Part shown: positions 44,566 through 54,248 of the stretch, piece by piece
Numbering within the stretch: the stretch's first letter is position 1
Layout: each line of letters begins with the position of its first letter
DNA from: Lachnospiraceae bacterium
GTDB taxonomy: Bacteria; Bacillota; Clostridia; Lachnospirales; Lachnospiraceae
Assembly: GCA_017626095.1 (NCBI GenBank)
Contig: JAGAJL010000009.1
Coordinates: 1-64,000 of the forward strand
Length of the DNA stretch: 64,000 nt
Direction of reading: 5' to 3'
The notes under the pieces: model-generated
The model's input: the letters and a program-made list of their open reading frames with translations, nothing else
Told to the model about the DNA's origin: nothing
Databases searched by the model: none
Program-made: the position numbers and the translations under genes

Positions 44566-45903
44566 ATGGTGAATTATTTAGAAATCCAAAAGGTCATTGG
44601 GAGAGAAATTCTGGATTCCAGAGGTAATCCTACCGTGGAGGCAGAAGTGACGCTTGCGTGTGGAATTACCGGACGGGGAATGTCACCTAGTGGTGCCTCC
44701 ACAGGTGAGTTCGAGGCATTGGAATTGCGAGATAAAGATCCGGCGCGTTATCTGGGGAAAGGTGTATTAACGGCGGTAGAAAATATCAATACAGTCATTG
44801 CGGATACACTGCGTGGAATGGATGCATCAAATATTTATCAGATTGATGCTGCCATGGTGATGGCGGATGGAACAAAGGATAAATCCAGACTTGGTGCAAA
44901 TGCCATTCTGGCAGTTTCCATTGCAACGGTAAAAGCGGCTTCCAAAGCATTAAATATGCCTTTGTATCGTTTTTTGGGGGGGATTAGTAACAATCGGATG
45001 CCGGTACCCATGATGAATATATTAAATGGAGGTGCACATTCCAAAAACTCCATTGATTTTCAGGAATTTATGATTTTACCGATTGGAGCGTGCTGCTTTA
45101 GAGAAGCACTTCGTATGGGATGTGAAGTCTATCACAGCCTGAAAAAAGTTTTAGAAGAAAAAGGACTTTCGACAGCAGTTGGTGATGAAGGTGGATTTGC
45201 ACCGGATGTGGATAGTGTAGAAGCAGTTTTGGGACTTTTAGCAGAAGCTGTGAAAAAGGCAGGATATGAATGTGGAAAAGATATCTGCTTTGCCCTTGAT
45301 GTAGCTGCCAGTGAATGGAAGCCACAGGACGGATGCTCTATGATGGAATCTGAGCATAAAATAACAGGACAATTCTGCTATCATCTGCCAAAGTCCGGAA
45401 AAGATTATAAAACCGATGACTTAATTGCCATGTACAAAAATATGATAGAGAAATATCCGATTATCTCTATTGAAGATCCGTTAGATGAAGAAGACTGGGA
45501 AGGCTGGAAAAAAATAACGGAAGAACTTGGAGACCGGGTACAGCTTGTTGGAGATGATTTATTTGTCACCAATACCGAAAGACTTTCTAAGGGAATTGAA
45601 AAGCACTGCGGTAATTCCATTTTAATCAAGTTAAATCAGATTGGTTCCGTATCAGAAACGCTTGAGGCTATCAAAATGGCACACGCATCCGGATATACGG
45701 CAATTGCCTCACATCGTTCCGGGGAAACAGAGGATACGACCATTGCCGATTTGGCGGTAGCATTAAATACCTGCCAGATTAAAACAGGAGCCCCCTGTCG
45801 AAGTGAGAGAGTTGCGAAATACAATCGATTGCTTAAAATTGAAGAGGAACTGGGCGTGGCAGCAGTCTATCCCGGACTGAATGCGTTTCATGTGAAGAAA
45901 TGA
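44566..45903 (+). CDS. eno: enolase
   Basis: Interconverts 2-phosphoglycerate and phosphoenolpyruvate in glycolysis. The 445-residue protein has [16 protein letters not shown] at the N-terminus, [14 protein letters not shown] near 160, [10 protein letters not shown] near 207, [14 protein letters not shown] near 300 (metal-binding Glu), [12 protein letters not shown] near 325, the catalytic Lys in [15 protein letters not shown] near 350 and [17 protein letters not shown] near 380. It is slightly longer than the common 430 residues because of insertions in the middle. AAGGAG precedes ATG 44566. It is monocistronic, ended by the terminator at 45988. Confidence 0.96.
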   Translation: MVNYLEIQKVIGREILDSRGNPTVEAEVTLACGITGRGMSPSGASTGEFEALELRDKDPARYLGKGVLTAVENINTVIADTLRGMDASNIYQIDAAMVMADGTKDKSRLGANAILAVSIATVKAASKALNMPLYRFLGGISNNRMPVPMMNILNGGAHSKNSIDFQEFMILPIGACCFREALRMGCEVYHSLKKVLEEKGLSTAVGDEGGFAPDVDSVEAVLGLLAEAVKKAGYECGKDICFALDVAASEWKPQDGCSMMESEHKITGQFCYHLPKSGKDYKTDDLIAMYKNMIEKYPIISIEDPLDEEDWEGWKKITEELGDRVQLVGDDLFVTNTERLSKGIEKHCGNSILIKLNQIGSVSETLEAIKMAHASGYTAIASHRSGETEDTTIADLAVALNTCQIKTGAPCRSERVAKYNRLLKIEEELGVAAVYPGLNAFHVKK

Positions 45904-45987
45904 TGACTAATGAAATAGTTTATCTGCTTTTCGGATGGATAGTTGAAACCGGAAGAGGAAGTAAAGAAAAATATATAGAATATGAAA

Positions 45988-46026
45988 TAACCGGCCAGAT
46001 ATGATAATACGTATCTGACCGGTTTT
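45988..46026 (+). terminator. terminator of the enolase gene
   Basis: AACCGGCCAGATA / TATCTGACCGGTT with one mismatch, followed by TTG. Confidence 0.75.
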
Positions 46027-46167
46027 GTCTATAAGATAATAGAATAATTAGTGAAAAGATATGTAAAATGCTTCAGAATAGTGGGTGGTTTCTTAACGGA
46101 TATTCTGATATGATGATACTAGTACAATGTTTTTAAATTAGCTGTAGTTTGAAAAGGGGAGATTAAT

Positions 46168-47787
46168 TTGAAAAAAGTATTACATCATGTTTTACCAGTT
46201 TTAATGATTGTGGGACTGATGACCGGATGTGGTGCAGATACGGATACTTCCAATCTGCAGGAGCCGACAACCAAGGATGCACTTGTGAATGAGGAGAATG
46301 GACAGATAAAAGATGCTGATTTACAAGAAACCGGTTTTGATAAAGATAAGGCAGAAACGATAGATCCGACAAATGCTTCAGGAGAAGATATTTTATATAC
46401 CTACAAAGAAATAACCGTAACTTTTCCGGCATCATGGGAAAAGCGTTATGTGATAAGAGAACATGATGATGACAACGGTTTTTCGGTTCTTCAAAAAGCA
46501 TCGGATGATAAGAACGAGGGCTGGGGATTTTTGTTTAGTATCTATTCTTCCGATACACCTTACATAGATGCTCCCGGTGCCTATGCCCTTTCCTATACAA
46601 AGGATAAAATCTATTATTTTGGAACGCCGACGGATGTTCCGTATGATTGTGAGGATGAGGAGGTTGCCAAAGATTATGAACTTTTGCAGCAGGATTTAGA
46701 GCAGATCAAAGCCTCCATCGTAATTGATGTACCGCAGATTCATACAAATGCATCCGAATATGTATTTCCGATGAGTGAATATTATCCTTTGACAGAAGAT
46801 ATGCTTTTGAATATGGGAGAAAATGATTTGTGGCTTGCCCGGAATGAAATCTATGCCAGACATGGTTACCATTTTAAAAATGGATATCTGCAGTCGTATT
46901 TTGAAAAATATACATGGTATGAAGACAGGGGAGATTCTTTTTCGGAAGATGAGTTTTCGCAGATTGAAAAAGATAATGTAAGTCTTTTTAAGAAGATGGA
47001 AGATAAAACGGCATCACAAAGTCTCTATCCTTTGGAAGAAAAAGTAGGAAAGAAAGTATCTGCGGACTTAAGCGGAAATGGAAAAAAGAATACCATTTTA
47101 TATCAGGTGACCGAAGAAACATATGGTAATGCAAAAGGTTGTTTGACTGTCGATGGTATAGCCTATGATCTGGAAGAAGATTTTCAAATCTATATGGATG
47201 TACCGGAAGACGAACATTTCTATATTACCGACATTTCGCCATTCTTTGACGGTCTGGAAATTGCCATTGCCGATTATGGTCCCAGTGATGACCCTGTCAC
47301 ACATTTCTTTGTATATGATGAGACGGATGGATTACAGACGATTGGCAGTGTGCCGGGATTTCCGATGAAGCAGATGGGATTTCAAAATGGTTTTGTGTCC
47401 GGAGGTGTAATCGGATATAGCAGATGTATGACTTTGGATGTGCATGAATATACCGTGTATTACTGGTATGATTATGAAAACAAAAGTCTGGAATTACAAA
47501 CGGGCGATGAAAGCCATTATGATATGCCCAGAGTACATGTATTGCTAAATGACCTGCCATTACATTACACGATGGATCCGGATTCGGCAACATTCATTAT
47601 ACCAAGTGGCAGCAAGGTCTTTTTTAAAGAGTGCATTGGACAAAACTGGGTACTGGTACATGGACCAAACGGAATAGAAGGCTATGTGCATTATGATGAA
47701 AACCGCGCAGATGCAATGTTTCCTTATTTGGATGAGATGGGGATGGATGCCGATCAGGTATTTGATGGGTTGTTAGTGTATGATTGA
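46168..47787 (+). CDS. YARHG-domain lipoprotein
   Basis: A 539-residue exported lipoprotein. The signal ends in the lipobox GLMTGC. A linker follows, then a region resembling a surface-exposed beta domain (about 75-190). A YARHG domain lies at about 215-275 (LWLARNEIYARHGYHFKNGY, then FEKYTWYED), a small extracytoplasmic domain of unknown function common in Clostridia. The C-terminal 60 residues (VFFKECIGQNWVLVHGPNG, then EGYVHYDE) resemble an SH3-like domain that may bind the cell wall. TTG 46168 is used as start because AAAGGGGAG lies 8 nt before it. Role unknown. Confidence 0.85.
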   Translation: MKKVLHHVLPVLMIVGLMTGCGADTDTSNLQEPTTKDALVNEENGQIKDADLQETGFDKDKAETIDPTNASGEDILYTYKEITVTFPASWEKRYVIREHDDDNGFSVLQKASDDKNEGWGFLFSIYSSDTPYIDAPGAYALSYTKDKIYYFGTPTDVPYDCEDEEVAKDYELLQQDLEQIKASIVIDVPQIHTNASEYVFPMSEYYPLTEDMLLNMGENDLWLARNEIYARHGYHFKNGYLQSYFEKYTWYEDRGDSFSEDEFSQIEKDNVSLFKKMEDKTASQSLYPLEEKVGKKVSADLSGNGKKNTILYQVTEETYGNAKGCLTVDGIAYDLEEDFQIYMDVPEDEHFYITDISPFFDGLEIAIADYGPSDDPVTHFFVYDETDGLQTIGSVPGFPMKQMGFQNGFVSGGVIGYSRCMTLDVHEYTVYYWYDYENKSLELQTGDESHYDMPRVHVLLNDLPLHYTMDPDSATFIIPSGSKVFFKECIGQNWVLVHGPNGIEGYVHYDENRADAMFPYLDEMGMDADQVFDGLLVYD

Positions 47788-47820
47788 TGTTATCGTGCAG
47801 TTGCATATATAAAAAGTTTT

Positions 47821-47856
47821 AGGTGCAGAATCAAGTTTATGGTTCTGCGCCTTTTT
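47821..47856 (+). terminator. terminator of the YARHG lipoprotein gene
   Basis: AGGTGCAGAA / TTCTGCGCCT (one T-G pair) followed by TTTT. Confidence 0.8.
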
Positions 47857-47989
47857 AGAAGATTGACGGAAATTCGTTTATAAATATTTGAAAAACCTAT
47901 TGACATATAGATCTTTTGAAATTATAATACAAACTATCTTAAGTGAAAACATCTGCTGTAAATCACATCTTCAGCAATATCTTGGCATT

Positions 47990-48085
47990 CGCCAACATTT
48001 TTCACAGAGAAATATTTTTATATGTTGGCGGAGTTAGATTTGTTTTGAAAATCTCTTTTTACTCATGGCTCCGCCGGTAAGGAGG
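47990..48085 (+). promoter_or_regulatory. leader with mutually exclusive hairpins before the Rpn gene
   Basis: CGCCAACAT (47990-47998) pairs with ATGTTGGCG (48022-48030). GGCGGAG (48027-48033), which shares bases with that arm, pairs with CTCCGCC (48069-48075). CTCC of the latter can also pair with GGAG of the ribosome binding site (AAGGAGG, 48079-48085). Only some of these pairings can form together, so a translational switch is possible. A small AGATTT/AAATCT hairpin sits in between. Confidence 0.45.
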
Positions 48086-48090
48086 TTTTA

Positions 48091-49056
48091 ATGAGTAATA
48101 AAGATTTTGAAGACTTAAGTTTGATTGACGGTTTTTTGGTACTGTCAGTGGCATCTGATTTGAAATGCGGACCGGCATGCGGACGACTGTTAGCTGAAGG
48201 GCTTTTGCATGAAAAAGTCGGATATGTACGGATCCATGCCGAAAAGATTGTTCCTGGAATTGGCCTGGCCAAGCGAGGAATCCGGATGGATGTGGAATTA
48301 CAATCATTCCCTCACAAACCGGAAGAAAATGAACTACCGGAAAAGATTTATGATTTCGAACCACATCACAAAAATTCAGACAATCTTTTTAAGCGAAACC
48401 GGTTCAATCAGGCAAAGATCGATGCCCATAACCTGTATTCAGGTGAAAAGGATTTTGATAATCTGCCGAATTTATGTGTGATTAACATTCTGGACTATGA
48501 TCCTTTTGGCAAGGGGAAGGCAAAATATCATTTCCACAACATGTGTGAAGAGGATATTTCCATTCCCTATCCGGACGGATTGGATCATTACTATTTCAAC
48601 ACCAGTTCGCCTAATGATGAGGACGACGAACTGAATGCCCTGCTTAAATATATCCAGAATAGTACCGAAGAAAACGCAACAACAGAATTAACCAAGCAGT
48701 TACATGAGTATGTGACGAAGGTAAAATCGTCACCGGAAGAGAGGTATCGGTATATGACATGGGGAGAATACATTGATTTTGAAACAATGGAAGCAAAGGC
48801 AGAGGCTCGTAAAGAGGGTCATGCCGAAGGCCGTGCAGAAGGCCGTGCAGAAGGCCGTGCAGAAGGCCGTGCAGAGGCAACACTTGCGACACGTCGAGAA
48901 GATATTTTGGATGCATTAAATGAATTAGGAACTGTATCGGACGATATAGTGGAGAAAATCAATGCAGTTACAGATATCGATATGTTAAAAAGCTGGTTTA
49001 AAATCGCGATTAAGGCTGATAGTATTGAGACTTTCGTATCACAGACAGTATCATAA
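48091..49056 (+). CDS. Rpn family recombination-promoting nuclease/putative transposase
   Basis: A 321-residue protein of the PD-(D/E)XK Rpn group. The N-terminal part (residues about 1-110) carries the nuclease fold region with RMDVELQSFPHK, where D and E-x-Q-type residues would form the active site. The middle (LPNLCVINILDYDPFGKGKAKYH) and the later YMTWGEYIDFETMEAKAEARKEGHAEGRAEG are typical. Residues about 243-262 are a 4-residue AEGR repeat encoded by four identical 12-bp units. Rpn proteins cleave DNA and promote RecA-independent recombination in E. coli and are often variable in number between strains. AAGGAGG precedes ATG 48091. Confidence 0.85.
   Translation: MSNKDFEDLSLIDGFLVLSVASDLKCGPACGRLLAEGLLHEKVGYVRIHAEKIVPGIGLAKRGIRMDVELQSFPHKPEENELPEKIYDFEPHHKNSDNLFKRNRFNQAKIDAHNLYSGEKDFDNLPNLCVINILDYDPFGKGKAKYHFHNMCEEDISIPYPDGLDHYYFNTSSPNDEDDELNALLKYIQNSTEENATTELTKQLHEYVTKVKSSPEERYRYMTWGEYIDFETMEAKAEARKEGHAEGRAEGRAEGRAEGRAEATLATRREDILDALNELGTVSDDIVEKINAVTDIDMLKSWFKIAIKADSIETFVSQTVS
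48826..48873 (+). repeat. 12-bp in-frame tandem repeat in the Rpn gene
   Basis: Four identical units of GAAGGCCGTGCA encode AEGR repeats. The identity at the DNA level points to recent expansion by slippage, and the copy number is likely to vary between strains. Confidence 0.85.
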
Positions 49057-49301
49057 CAGTAGTACAAAGAACGGTTTCATCGGGGTTATAGCGACGAGGA
49101 AATTGCAATGCAATAAAATTGCTGCCGCAGCGGTTATCAATGAAATCATTGCGGTGATTGTGGCTAAAAAAGGATTTGAATGGGCAGGAGAATTTGGGAA
49201 ATCATAAAATACTTTTCAATTGATGTATAGAGATTTATACTGAAAAAAGAGGAAAGTTGACAGCATGGAGAGGCTCAAAGGAGACTGCAGGAGGAAAACT
49301 G

Positions 49302-49739
49302 GTGAAAATTTCCATTGAAGAAATTCCAAAGTCTAAAGAAGAGGAAGTTGTGATTCGATGTCATGGCATGAATGAAGAAGTTATGGCATTGTTGCATAAG
49401 TTGAAAACGGCAGGCGAGAAACTGATTGGAATGCAGGGAGAAGAAATCCACAGATTGTCTTTGGAAGATGTTTACTATTTTGATACAGTAGATCAAAAAT
49501 CTTTTTTATATTGTGAAACGGAAGTTTATGAAACAAAGCTGAAACTGTATGAATTTGAAGAACTGGCAGCGGGAAGTCATTTCTTCCGGGCATCCAAGTC
49601 AACGGTAATCAATGCCATGAAGATTTCTCATGTGAAACCTTCTTTTAGCGGCAGATTCGAGGCATATATGGATAATGGCGAGAAACTGATGGTTTCCAGA
49701 GGGTATGTGCCTGCATTAAAGAAGTTATTGGGATTATAG
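49302..49739 (+). CDS. LytTR-domain transcriptional regulator
   Basis: A 145-residue protein. The C-terminal part (about 55-145) is a LytTR DNA-binding domain: IHRLSLEDVYYFDTVDQKSF, then HFFRASKSTVINAMKISHVKP and the final LMVSRGYVPALKKLLGL. There is no receiver domain; the N-terminal 50 residues are short and charged. This small form is regularly paired with a DUF3021 membrane protein, which follows 14 nt downstream. GTG 49302 is chosen because AGGAGG lies 7-8 nt before it; the frame is open from 49257. The 245 nt upstream to the Rpn gene contain no convincing gene. Confidence 0.88.
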   Translation: MKISIEEIPKSKEEEVVIRCHGMNEEVMALLHKLKTAGEKLIGMQGEEIHRLSLEDVYYFDTVDQKSFLYCETEVYETKLKLYEFEELAAGSHFFRASKSTVINAMKISHVKPSFSGRFEAYMDNGEKLMVSRGYVPALKKLLGL

Positions 49740-49753
49740 GAGGTGGATGGCGT

Positions 49754-50203
49754 ATGGAACCAAAGAAAATTATCGGAAAAATCATTTTGGGATATCCGAT
49801 TATCTATGGTGGCTCGATGATGGCAACCTATCTGTTTTGCATGATTTTTGACAGAAATGCTACCTTTTCGCTGGACTATTTCGGATATATGTTTTTATTT
49901 GCGTTGGTGGGAGATCTTCCGTCTTTGGTTTTCTGCTCCAAAAGGAAACTGAGTAAAAAGGAATGGAATATCCGGCTTTTGTTGCATTTTATTTTGTTGG
50001 AAACCGTATTGCTCGTTTTTGCCGGCATCCTGGGTATGTATCATACGCTTACGGAAGGAATTTTCTTTTTCGTCTTGGTTATGGCGGTTTATGTTATGGT
50101 ACGGGGACTGGCATTTGCGGGGGATATCTTAGAAGTAAAGAAGATTAATGCGAAACTGCGGGAGCGAAAACTGGAAAGCAAAAACTCGGAAACCGAAGTA
50201 TGA
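49754..50203 (+). CDS. DUF3021 family membrane protein
   Basis: A 149-residue protein with four hydrophobic segments (about 9-30, 37-58, 74-95 and 100-122) and a basic C-terminal tail. The layout and its position directly after a LytTR gene match DUF3021 proteins, thought to modulate their LytTR partner. GGAGGTGG precedes ATG 49754. An ABC-2 exporter follows 315 nt later after a terminator and may be the regulated target. Confidence 0.8.
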   Translation: MEPKKIIGKIILGYPIIYGGSMMATYLFCMIFDRNATFSLDYFGYMFLFALVGDLPSLVFCSKRKLSKKEWNIRLLLHFILLETVLLVFAGILGMYHTLTEGIFFFVLVMAVYVMVRGLAFAGDILEVKKINAKLRERKLESKNSETEV

Positions 50204-50388
50204 AGCGGGCAAAGATATATATAATTCTGCAAGGGTGGCTGCCGTCCCACAAAGATTGCAAACTATGTGAGAAACGTGGCAGAGCGTCTGCATAATTGGT
50301 CTGTTATTACATTGTTATCCAACTAAGAACTTGCTTGTGATAGACTATGTAAATTTGAGAAAAATGTAAATGATAGATAGAGAGAAGA

Positions 50389-50424
50389 AAGAACGGTAAG
50401 GAAGCAACTTACCGTTCTTTTTTT
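50389..50424 (+). terminator. terminator after the LytTR-DUF3021 pair
   Basis: AAGAACGGTAAG / CTTACCGTTCTT (12 bp) followed by TTTTT. The gap 50204-50518 otherwise shows no gene. Confidence 0.88.
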
Positions 50425-50518
50425 ACAACTTAAGGGAAGCATGAAGCAACTTGTCTTTTGTGGTATTTACCGGAGAAAAAAGATGGTTTATATTGAGCAC
50501 ACGAAGGGAGAGAGATAC

Positions 50519-51433
50519 ATGGAAAAAATCATTGAGGTCAATCATTTGAGTAAATCCTATGGAGATGTCTGGGCGGTTAAGGATGTCAGTTTCAATGTAG
50601 AGCAGGGAATGTTATTTGCTTTTCTGGGACCTAACGGAGCCGGAAAATCTACCACAATCAATTCTATTTGCACTTTTTTAAAACCGGATAAAGGTAAAGT
50701 GCTGGTAAATGGCTATAAGCTTGGTGAGCAGGACGGTAAGATCAGGGACAGTATCGGTGTGGTATTTCAGGAAAGTGTTCTGGACCGGTTGTTAACTGTG
50801 GAAGAAAACCTGAGCTTAAGAGGAAGTTTCTACAATTTAAGAGGGAAAGAACTGAAAGAAGCTGTGGCAAACGCTGCGGCGGCAACTGAGATTGGAAATC
50901 TTTTAAAGCGCCCTTATGGGAAATTGTCGGGTGGGCAGAGGAGAAGAGCAGACATTGCAAGAGCATTGTTGCATACCCCAAAAATTTTGTTTTTGGATGA
51001 ACCTACCACAGGGCTGGATCCCCAGACCAGAAAAAATGTATGGGATACGATTAAAAAACTGCAAAGAGAACAGGGAATGACGGTTTTTCTTACTACGCAC
51101 TATATGGAAGAGGCGGAAGAGGCCGATTATTGTGTAGTTGTGGATAATGGTATGGTGGCTGCAAAAGGGACACCTTTTGAACTAAAGGAACAGTATGCAA
51201 AGGATAAACTTTCGTTAAAAGGAAAAAATATGGAGCAGTTAAAAACAATGTTGGAAGAAAAGAACATCGTTTATACGAAAAAGGCAGATCTGTTGGAAAT
51301 AGAACTGAAAAATACCATGGATGCCATGGCAATTTTAAAAGAAGCTGAGCCGGTATTGGATGGCTTTACTGTGGTAAAAGGTTCCATGGATGATGTGTTT
51401 TTGGGGATTACCGGAAAGGAGATCAGAGAATGA
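50519..51433 (+). CDS. ABC-2 type transporter ATP-binding protein
   Basis: A 304-residue ATPase of the DrrA/CcmA-like group. Walker A is GPNGAGKST near residue 39, the signature LSGGQRRRADIARALL near 138, Walker B ILFLDEPTTGLDPQ near 158 and the H-loop TTHYMEEAEE. A C-terminal extension of about 80 residues is common in this group. The frame is open from 50441, but GGGAGAGAG precedes ATG 50519, where the family sequence begins. The stop overlaps the permease start by 4 nt. Exports an unknown drug, lipid or peptide. Confidence 0.93.
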   Translation: MEKIIEVNHLSKSYGDVWAVKDVSFNVEQGMLFAFLGPNGAGKSTTINSICTFLKPDKGKVLVNGYKLGEQDGKIRDSIGVVFQESVLDRLLTVEENLSLRGSFYNLRGKELKEAVANAAAATEIGNLLKRPYGKLSGGQRRRADIARALLHTPKILFLDEPTTGLDPQTRKNVWDTIKKLQREQGMTVFLTTHYMEEAEEADYCVVVDNGMVAAKGTPFELKEQYAKDKLSLKGKNMEQLKTMLEEKNIVYTKKADLLEIELKNTMDAMAILKEAEPVLDGFTVVKGSMDDVFLGITGKEIRE

Positions 51434-52284
51434 CAGCATTTGCAAAAAGGAATTTGAAATTATATATCAGGGACAAATCAACCGTTTTGTTTTCGCTTTT
51501 GGCGGTTTTTATTGTGATTGCGCTTTATGTATTGTTTTTGGGAGATGTATATAAGGGTGAATTAAAAGAATTCGAGCGAGCTGACGAACTGATGGATAAC
51601 TGGGTCATGGCCGGGGTTTTGGCAATTACAAGTATGACGACCACTCTGGGTATGCTGGGAACTATGGTGCGGGATAAGTATGAGCATATCGAAAAGGATT
51701 TTTTTGTAGCACCGGTTAAACGGTGGCAGATTGCGGGCGGCTATATGATCAGCGCCTATGGAGTAGGTGTGATTATGACATGGATTGCATTTGTCGTGGC
51801 AGAAATCTATATTGTTGTAAACGGTGGAAAAATGATCAGTTTACATAATACTTTAAAGGTGCTTGGCATTTCGATGGTTTCCTCGTTGATGAATACGGCT
51901 ATTGCGTTATTTTTGGTATCGCTGTTTCGCAGTATGAATGCTTTTGCCACGGCAAATACCATTATAGGAACGCTGATCGGATTTTTAACCGGAATTTATC
52001 TGCCTATCGGTTCTTATCCGGCAGGGGTGCAGTGGCTGGTTAAGCTGTTTCCGGTTTCGCATGCGGCTTTGGTTTTCAGAAATGTGATGATGGAATCTGT
52101 CATGGATGTCTCTTTTGCAAAAGTTCCAAGCGAAATCGTTCAGGAAATTAAAGAAGAGCTGGGAATGGTCTATCTGTTCGGAAGTTGGGAAGTATCCGCT
52201 TCATGCAGTATGGGAATCATGACCATAATAGCCATTGTATTCTTTACATTGGCATGTGTGCAGATTTCCAGAAAAAAGAAATAG
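51430..52284 (+). CDS. ABC-2 type transporter permease
   Basis: A 284-residue membrane protein. It begins with the amphipathic MTAFAKRNLKLYIRDKSTVLF, typical of ABC-2 permeases. Six hydrophobic segments follow, and the region FLTGIYLPIGSYPAGVQW lies before helix 5. Its ATGA overlap with the ATPase gene shows translational coupling. The terminator is at 52351. Confidence 0.92.
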   Translation: MTAFAKRNLKLYIRDKSTVLFSLLAVFIVIALYVLFLGDVYKGELKEFERADELMDNWVMAGVLAITSMTTTLGMLGTMVRDKYEHIEKDFFVAPVKRWQIAGGYMISAYGVGVIMTWIAFVVAEIYIVVNGGKMISLHNTLKVLGISMVSSLMNTAIALFLVSLFRSMNAFATANTIIGTLIGFLTGIYLPIGSYPAGVQWLVKLFPVSHAALVFRNVMMESVMDVSFAKVPSEIVQEIKEELGMVYLFGSWEVSASCSMGIMTIIAIVFFTLACVQISRKKK

Positions 52285-52350
52285 GTAACTGTGAAGATGT
52301 CGAAAATTTACAATATTTTAAAAAGAATTGAGTATATAATACCGAATAAC

Positions 52351-52392
52351 AAAAAGCGATGACGACTTTTGGTAAAGCGTCATCGCTTTTTT
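52351..52392 (+). terminator. terminator of the ABC-2 operon
   Basis: AAAAAGCGATGACG / CGTCATCGCTTTTT (14 bp, 13-nt loop) with a T tail. Confidence 0.9.
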
Positions 52393-52418
52393 AGTACAGA
52401 AAGCTAGGAGGAAAATTT

Positions 52419-54030
52419 ATGAAGAAAAAAAGCATGAAAAGAGTAGTAGCTCTTTTGCTATCAATGGCAATGATGTTGTCAGGCTGCGGCAGCAGTACAT
52501 CACAAACGCCGGAAGGTACAGCAGAGGAAGTAGAAAGCGAAGCATCTGAAACAGCGGGCACAGACAACGGACAGTCCGGCGGTGTGGTTAAAATGGGGCG
52601 ATAGAGCAGGATGCGGAAAAGCTGGACCCGGTTTTGGCATCTGATAATAATGATATCTGGGTAATTAATATGATGTTGGAAGGACTGGTTGCCAGCTCTG
52701 ATGACGGAAAAGAAATTATTCCGGCTGTAGCGGATACATGGGAGATATCGGAAGATGGACTGGTTTATACATTTCATATTAGGGATGGTATTCAGTTTTC
52801 CAATGGTGAAAGTGTAACGGTAGAAGACTGTATTTACAGTATCACACGATCAAAAGAAATGGATGGACCGTGGATTGGTATGCTGGATATGATTGATTCC
52901 ATGGAAGATGAAGGTAATAACATCCTGAAGATAAATTTGAAATATGCATCTCCGGTTTTGTTGTCTACACTGGCATTGTTTAGCTGTTCCATTATGCCGG
53001 AAGCATACTGTGAGGAAGTTGGCGACGAAGGAATTGCTGAAAGTCTCATAGGAACAGGGCCGTTTATTCTACAGGAATGGGCAAAGGAGAAAAAATGATA
53101 TTTGTTAAAAATCCTTATTACTGGGAAGAAGGATGTCCAAAGGTAGATGAAGTGGATATGTTGGTTGTGGGAGATGACAACACCAGAATCATGCAGCTTG
53201 AAAGCGGACAGGTGGATATGGCATCACAAATTCCTTACAGCCGGATCGCAGAAGAGGATGCACAAGATGGTATTACTGTAAATTTGTTTGACTCGACGGA
53301 AATCAAGTATGTCATTGTAAACTGTCAAAGTGAATATTTAAAGGATCCCAGAGTGCGTAAAGCACTGAAACTGGCTACCAATAAAGAAGCAATCAATGAG
53401 GCAGTATATTTCGGTTATGCCAAAGTTGCAGAAAGTTATATTTCACCTGCCGCTCCGCATTATAATGAAAATCTTCCCGAATCAAAGGTTGATATAGAAG
53501 GTGCTAAAGCACTTTTGGAGGAAGCGGGATATCCGGATGGTATATCCATTAAGATTGAAGTAGGAAGTGGCGACAGTACCAATTTGACAGTTGCAACCAT
53601 GCTTCAGGAGCAGTGGGCAGAAATTGGTGTTGCATTGGAAATACAGCAGTTGGATTATGCTACAATCAGACAGGATTGGAAAGATGGAAATTATGATGTG
53701 TTTCTCAGTTATCTGACAAGAGATATGACGGATACCTCCGAGTTGGCAGGTTTATGGTGTATTTATGATCAGACAAGCTGCTTCTACAGTTATTGGAATG
53801 ATGACGATCAGAAAAAAGTAGAAGAATTGTGTATTGCAGCAAATCAGGAAATGGACGAATCTGTCCGCGCAAAACAATATGGTGAAATTCAGGAAATCAC
53901 GGCAGAAAGCTGTCCCAATATTCCTTTTGTATGTACACCGTTTACTTTGGCAGTAAGTGATAAAGTTTCAGGAGCTGTACAGACGCCTCTGGGCATCTAT
54001 AATTTTAAAAATCTTGTTATAAATGAATAA
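52419..54030 (+). pseudogene. oligopeptide/dipeptide-binding lipoprotein (SBP family 5), two frameshifts
   Basis: Three consecutive frames together encode one ABC substrate-binding protein of family 5. The first (52419-52604) holds the signal and lipobox MLSGCG and ends at TAG after GGVVKMG. The second (52634-53098) continues with DPVLASDNNDIW, then IRDGIQFSNGESVT and LIGTGPFILQEWAK. The third (53077-54030) continues with KNPYYWEEGCPKVDEV and runs to the normal C-terminus. Each break disappears if one base is added to a homopolymer, a G run at about 52597-52600 and an A run near 53085. So both are single-base losses. The rest is well conserved, which fits a recent inactivation or sequencing error. 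No dpp/opp permease genes are adjacent. GGAGG precedes ATG 52419. Confidence 0.85.
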
Positions 54031-54046
54031 AAAAGCTTTGAACCGG

Positions 54047-54078
54047 AGAGGGCAGAAAATCTGCCCTCTTTGTTGTTG
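54047..54078 (+). terminator. terminator after the SBP family 5 gene
   Basis: AGAGGGCAGA-AAA-TCTGCCCTCT followed by TTGTTGTT. Confidence 0.85.
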
Positions 54079-54248
54079 CTTTTTAACAGAACAGGGAATA
54101 AAAGATGTCAGAGAAGTATTTCGTAAAGAATTGATAGAAATGTGGAAAATTGGGTTACATATCATGGGAATTTGACGAGGTTTCCAAATGCAGATATTAT
54201 GGAATGGCATGGGAAACGATGTGTCTGCTTTGAGAAGAGAGGAGAATC

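Noticed and set aside
49025-49207. A 60-codon frame after the Rpn gene
   Set aside because: It overlaps the Rpn end in another frame, lacks a ribosome binding site and matches nothing I know.
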